A stretch of DNA of 9,092 nt, from NCBI GenBank assembly GCA_934229335.1, contig CAKQDQ010000099.1, positions 1 to 9,092 of the forward strand. Reading direction: 5' to 3'. Position 1 is the first letter of the stretch, and every line of letters starts with the position of its first letter. This document shows, piece by piece, positions 5,532 to 9,092 of this stretch. Under the pieces are notes generated by a model. That model was not told the DNA's origin. It saw only the letters and a program-made list of their open reading frames with translations, and did not search any database. A program made the translations under genes and the position numbers. Origin of the DNA: an uncultured Prevotella sp. Lineage in GTDB: Bacteria > Bacteroidota > Bacteroidia > Bacteroidales > Bacteroidaceae.

Positions 5532-6668
5532 TTATCTGTTCTTGTACATGTTGTCATAGTACTTCTCGTAGTCGCCAGATGTGACGTTGTCCATCCACTC
5601 TTGATTGTCAAGGTACCATTTAACGGTCTTCTCTATGCCTTCTTCAAACTGTAGTGATGGTTCCCACCCGAGTTCTTTTTGGAGCTTTGTGGAGTCTATG
5701 GCATAGCGTGCGTCATGTCCGAGACGGTCTGTGACGTATGTTATTAGGTCAAGGTCTTCGCCTTCTTTACGACCTAACAGGCGGTCTACGGTTTTGATTA
5801 CGACCTTAATGATGTCGATATTCTTCCATTCGTTGAAGCCACCGATGTTGTATGTCTCCGCAATTTTACCATTATGGAATATTACGTCAATGGCTCTTGC
5901 ATGGTCTTCTACGAATAACCAGTCGCGCACGTTCTCGCCTTTGCCGTAAACAGGGAGGGGCTTGCGGTTGCGAATGTTATTGATAAAGAGCGGAATTAAC
6001 TTCTCTGGGAACTGGTAAGGACCGTAGTTGTTGGAACAGTTGGTCACGATTGTCGGCATACCGTATGTATCGTGGAATGCTCTTACGAAGTGGTCCGAAC
6101 TTGCTTTGGATGCAGAGTAGGGGGAATGAGGGTTGTACTTTGTTGTCTCGTAGAAGAAGTCATCGCCATAAGCAAGATGATGGCTTGCGGAACTTGCTGT
6201 TGTGGTGAATGGAGGGGTAACTCCTTCTGGCTTGTTCATAGCAAGGGCTCCGTACACTTCGTCGGTAGAGATATGGTAAAAGCGTTTGCCTTCATATTTC
6301 TCTGGTAGTGATTCCCAATATAGCTTGGCAGCTTGAAGCAAAGACAGGGTGCCCATGACGTTTGTCTTTGCAAAGGTAAAGGGATCTTTGATGGAGCGGT
6401 CTACGTGTGACTCTGCTGCGAGGTGTATTATGCCGTCGATATGCTCGTCTTGCATTAACTTATAGAAGGCATCGAAGTCACAGATGTCCATCTTGACAAA
6501 CTTATAGTTAGGCTTGTCTTCTACATCCTTGAGGTTAGCAAGGTTGCCAGCATATGTCAGTTTGTCAAGGTTTATTATATTGTATTCGGGATATTTATTG
6601 ACAAATAGACGTACCACGTGGCTGCCTATGAAACCTGCTCCGCCTGTTATTACAATGTTTCTTTTCAT
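5532..6668 (-). CDS. rfbB: dTDP-glucose 4,6-dehydratase
   Basis: This encodes 378 residues. The enzyme converts dTDP-glucose to dTDP-4-dehydro-6-deoxyglucose with bound NAD, the second step of dTDP-L-rhamnose synthesis. It belongs to the extended short-chain dehydrogenase family: GGAGFIG (9-15) binds NAD, HVDRS is at 88-92, the catalytic Thr-Asp-Glu is at 135-137 in STDEVYG, and the YxxxK pair is Tyr184/Lys188 in YSASK. The RDW segment at 248-250 is typical of RfbB/RmlB. Residues about 141-178, between STDEVYG and YSASK, are longer than in the enterobacterial enzyme, carrying a Ser/Thr/His-rich segment with AYGDDFFYETTKY; I associate this with Bacteroides/Prevotella homologues. It begins 29 bases after the rfbC stop. 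Upstream neighbours supply its substrate (rfbA) and use its product (rfbC, rfbD). Confidence 0.97.
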   Translation of the reverse strand: MKRNIVITGGAGFIGSHVVRLFVNKYPEYNIINLDKLTYAGNLANLKDVEDKPNYKFVKMDICDFDAFYKLMQDEHIDGIIHLAAESHVDRSIKDPFTFAKTNVMGTLSLLQAAKLYWESLPEKYEGKRFYHISTDEVYGALAMNKPEGVTPPFTTTASSASHHLAYGDDFFYETTKYNPHSPYSASKASSDHFVRAFHDTYGMPTIVTNCSNNYGPYQFPEKLIPLFINNIRNRKPLPVYGKGENVRDWLFVEDHARAIDVIFHNGKIAETYNIGGFNEWKNIDIIKVVIKTVDRLLGRKEGEDLDLITYVTDRLGHDARYAIDSTKLQKELGWEPSLQFEEGIEKTVKWYLDNQEWMDNVTSGDYEKYYDNMYKNR

Positions 6669-6697
6669 GTCGAGTCGTGTCGCGTTTTACCGTCGTC

Positions 6698-7282
6698 TTA
6701 ATATAAAGGTGTCTTGATGTCGAAAGGACTGTCAAAGTCTGCTAACGTACAGTGAGCGGTGTCTTTCGGTGATAATATCGCCTTGTCTGTTGGAATACGC
6801 CAGTCTATGCCGAGTGAGGCGTCTGTAATAGAGATGCCACCATCGGCTTCTGGGTGGTAAAACTCATCACATTTGTATTGGAACACAGCAGTATCAGAGA
6901 GTACGGCAAAGCCGTGGGCGAAACCTCTTGGTACAAGAAACTGACGATGGTTGTCTTCGGTTAGTTCTACTGCCACGTGTTGTCCGTATGTGGGCGAACC
7001 TTTACGAATGTCTACGGCAACGTCGAGCACTGCACCTTTTACGCACCTTACCAGTTTGGTCTGGGTGTAAGGGGGACGCTGGAAGTGGAGACCTCTCATT
7101 ACACCGTATGACGACATGGACTCGTTGTCTTGTACGAAGTTAATAGTGTGTCCAAGAATTGGTGCTACTTTCTCGTCAAATTCTCTTTGTGAGAAACTCT
7201 CGAAGAAATAACCGCGTGCATCGTTGAATACACGTGGTTCAATGATGAGCACGTCTTTTATGTTTGTTTCTATTATGTTCAT
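6698..7282 (-). CDS. rfbC: dTDP-4-dehydrorhamnose 3,5-epimerase
   Basis: This encodes 194 residues, slightly above the usual 180-190. RfbC/RmlC is a cupin-fold dimer that epimerises C3 and C5 of dTDP-4-dehydro-6-deoxyglucose to give dTDP-4-dehydrorhamnose. Visible family features are FNDARGYFFESF (19-30), RGLHFQ with the catalytic-base histidine at 66, the K/R-rich strand TKLVRCVKGAVLDVAVDIR (75-93), PRGFAHGF (118-125) and Tyr136 in VFQYKCDEFYHP, the position of the catalytic acid/general tyrosine. It starts 6 bases after the rfbA stop and is followed by rfbB after 29 bases, so it sits inside the rhamnose operon. Confidence 0.97.
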   Translation of the reverse strand: MNIIETNIKDVLIIEPRVFNDARGYFFESFSQREFDEKVAPILGHTINFVQDNESMSSYGVMRGLHFQRPPYTQTKLVRCVKGAVLDVAVDIRKGSPTYGQHVAVELTEDNHRQFLVPRGFAHGFAVLSDTAVFQYKCDEFYHPEADGGISITDASLGIDWRIPTDKAILSPKDTAHCTLADFDSPFDIKTPLY

Positions 7283-7288
7283 GTGGAC

Positions 7289-8197
7289 TTACATTGAGTA
7301 CATACCAGGACCGTATGCTTTTACTTCGTTGATAACTTTCAGTAGATACTGTCCGTATTGGTTCTTTAGCATTGGTTGTGCGAGTTCTCGCATTTTGTTT
7401 TCGTCAATCCAACCTTTGCGGAATGCAATGTCTTCAAGACAGGCAACCTTTAAGCCTTGTCGTTTCTCCAGTACTTCTATGTACGTAGAAGCCTCTGACA
7501 GACTGTCGTGTGTACCCGTATCAAGCCATGCGAATCCTCTTCCAAGTGTTTGTACTTTCAATTCTCCATCTTCAAGGAAACGTTGATTGACGGTCGTTAT
7601 CTCGTATTCACCACGTGCTGACGGCTGTATGTTAGCTGCAACATTCACAACTTTGTTCGGATAGAAATACAATCCCACAACGGCATAGTTGCTTTTGGGC
7701 TTTTGGGGCTTCTCTTCGATGGATAGGCAGTTGCCTTCTTTATCAAATTCTGCTACGCCATAACGCTCAGGGTCGTTAACCCAGTAGCCGAAGACTGTTG
7801 CTTTTTGGTCTTCTTCTGCTGCTTTTACTGCTTCGTGTAGCATCTTTGTGAAGCCAGAGCCTTGGAATATGTTGTCGCCAAGTACAAGGCATACCGAGTC
7901 CGTACCAATAAAGTCTGCACCTATCGTGAATGCTTGTGCCAAACCGTCTGGGGACGGTTGCTCTGCATATTCAAAGTGTACGCCATAATCACTGCCATCA
8001 CCAAGCAGACGTTTGAAGCCAGGTAGGTCGTAAGGTGTTGATATAATAAGAATCTCACGGATGCCTGCGAGCATCAGTACGGAGATAGGATAATATATCA
8101 TCGGCTTATCATAGATAGGCATCAACTGCTTAGAAATGCCTTTGGTGATAGGGTATAGACGTGTGCCACTTCCACCAGCGAGAACTATTCCTTTCAT
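7289..8197 (-). CDS. rfbA: Glucose-1-phosphate thymidylyltransferase
   Basis: This encodes 302 residues, close to the roughly 290-300 usual for RfbA/RmlA. It joins glucose-1-phosphate and dTTP to give dTDP-glucose and pyrophosphate, the committed and normally feedback-inhibited step of dTDP-rhamnose synthesis. The nucleotidyltransferase signature [11 protein letters not shown] is at 8-18, YDKPMIYYP at 29-37, [11 protein letters not shown] at 80-90 and the metal-binding LGDN at 106-109; [18 protein letters not shown] and [10 protein letters not shown] further on complete the family pattern. It begins 2 bases after the rfbD stop, which implies translational coupling, and runs into rfbC after 6 bases. 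Confidence 0.98.
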   Translation of the reverse strand: MKGIVLAGGSGTRLYPITKGISKQLMPIYDKPMIYYPISVLMLAGIREILIISTPYDLPGFKRLLGDGSDYGVHFEYAEQPSPDGLAQAFTIGADFIGTDSVCLVLGDNIFQGSGFTKMLHEAVKAAEEDQKATVFGYWVNDPERYGVAEFDKEGNCLSIEEKPQKPKSNYAVVGLYFYPNKVVNVAANIQPSARGEYEITTVNQRFLEDGELKVQTLGRGFAWLDTGTHDSLSEASTYIEVLEKRQGLKVACLEDIAFRKGWIDENKMRELAQPMLKNQYGQYLLKVINEVKAYGPGMYSM

Positions 8198-8199
8198 GA

Positions 8200-9092
8200 T
8201 TACATTGCTTTTTTAATGTTTGCCATACACTTCTCTAATGAATGAGTCCAGTATGGTATGGTTATTCCAAAGGTGTTCTTTACTTTGGTCTTATCTAACA
8301 CGCTATATGCTGGACGCGTTACAGGAGATGGGAACTCATTACTGTGGCATGGTTGAATATCGCAAGTGTTGTTGCCTGCAATCTCTGCAATTTTCATTGT
8401 GAAGTCATACCAAGAGCATACGCCCTCGTTGCTGTAATGATAAATACCGCAGTGGCCCGAATATTTACGTTCGGTGATTATTGTATATATAAGATTGGCA
8501 AGGTCACCAGCGTATGTTGGCGTTCCACATTGGTCGAAAACAACTTTTAGTGATGGCTTTGTTGAAGTTAGATTAAGCATCGTCTTAACGAAATTCTTGC
8601 CAAACTCAGAGTAAAGCCATGCTGTACGTATTATTATATAGTCAGCACCAGAAGCTATAATGTTCTGTTCTCCTTCAAGTTTCGTTTTGCCGTAAACACC
8701 TGTTGGTGTGCCTTTCTGTTCCTCTCTACATGGTGTGTTGTATGGATCGCCACCAAACACATAGTCGGTGCTGACATGTATGAGTAGTCCTCCTACTTCG
8801 TTCATTACCAGTGCCAATATTTGTGGGGCTGTGGCATTGAGCTTTCTACATAATGCCTCATCGCTTTCCGCCTTATCGACATTGGTATATGCTGCGCAGT
8901 TAACAATGCACTTGATATTTTCTTGTCTTACAATGGCGCGCAATGCGTCAATATCTGTGATGTCAAGATAGGTGGTATCTTTACCTTCTTGTTCCGTGAC
9001 ATCAGAGAAAATATATTTGTCTGTGGAGTCTTTACTGATAATGCGCATCTCGTTTCCGAGTTGACCATTAGCTCCAGTCACCAGTATATTCA
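8200..9092 (-). CDS. rfbD: dTDP-4-dehydrorhamnose reductase (first base of the start codon lies outside the window)
   Basis: RfbD/RmlD reduces dTDP-4-dehydro-L-rhamnose to dTDP-L-rhamnose with NAD(P)H, the last step of the pathway. An in-window GTG at 9081-9079 looks like a start, but the frame stays open upstream: it continues Asn-Ile-Leu and ends with TG at 9092-9091. The natural start is therefore an ATG whose A is the next base outside, giving [13 protein letters not shown] and 297 residues, the usual RfbD N-terminus and length. With that numbering, GANGQLG is at 7-13, [10 protein letters not shown] at 67-76, STDYVF at 108-113 and the YxxxK pair Tyr134/Lys138 in YGKTK. The stop lies 2 bases before the rfbA ATG. 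The operon promoter must be to the right of the window or further upstream. Confidence 0.97.
   Translation of the reverse strand, partial: NILVTGANGQLGNEMRIISKDSTDKYIFSDVTEQEGKDTTYLDITDIDALRAIVRQENIKCIVNCAAYTNVDKAESDEALCRKLNATAPQILALVMNEVGGLLIHVSTDYVFGGDPYNTPCREEQKGTPTGVYGKTKLEGEQNIIASGADYIIIRTAWLYSEFGKNFVKTMLNLTSTKPSLKVVFDQCGTPTYAGDLANLIYTIITERKYSGHCGIYHYSNEGVCSWYDFTMKIAEIAGNNTCDIQPCHSNEFPSPVTRPAYSVLDKTKVKNTFGITIPYWTHSLEKCMANIKKAM

Overview
The window looks like the chromosome of a Bacteroidales bacterium, most likely Prevotella or a close relative. Evidence for this: several intergenic spacers carry the Bacteroidetes-type sigma-ABfr -7 box (TAnnTTTG); start codons lack strong Shine-Dalgarno sequences; a eukaryote-like family GT3 glycogen synthase is present; one lipoprotein has the acidic post-cysteine stretch typical of Bacteroidetes surface lipoproteins; and RfbB carries an insertion that I associate with Bacteroides/Prevotella homologues. 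The genus is inferred from these traits, not from an alignment.

Layout. Positions 1-620 (minus strand) hold the N-terminal 206 codons of a GT3 glycogen synthase running off the left edge. It is divergent from a small secreted protein of unknown function (838-1275, plus), whose leader contains a perfect 12-bp hairpin. Positions 1276-1995 contain no convincing protein gene. They hold two terminator-like hairpins, duplicated short repeats, a REP-like hairpin, and then a strongly structured RNA gene (about 1625-1948, plus) with its own promoter, at least seven nested or consecutive helices, a possible 8-bp pseudoknot and a weak terminator. Just behind it lies a truncated N-terminal remnant of a type III (Mod-like) DNA methyltransferase (1996-2238), followed by a probable surface lipoprotein (2265-3077). 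A long bidirectional terminator (3160-3199) separates this accessory-looking half from the right half.

The right half (3224-9092) is a tight minus-strand run of six genes, transcribed in the order rfbD, rfbA, rfbC, rfbB, ffh, folD. The four rfb genes are a complete dTDP-L-rhamnose pathway: RfbA makes dTDP-glucose, RfbB dehydrates it, RfbC epimerises it and RfbD reduces it to dTDP-L-rhamnose, a precursor of surface polysaccharides. ffh encodes the SRP GTPase and folD the bifunctional one-carbon folate enzyme. Gaps of 2-43 nt, with no recognised internal promoter or terminator, suggest at least partial co-transcription.

The most interesting object is the structured RNA at 1625-1948. A promoter, ordered helices and a terminator can all be read from the sequence, but its function cannot. 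It may belong to the Bacteroidales-1 RNA family, known only as a structured RNA; I cannot verify that without a covariance-model search.
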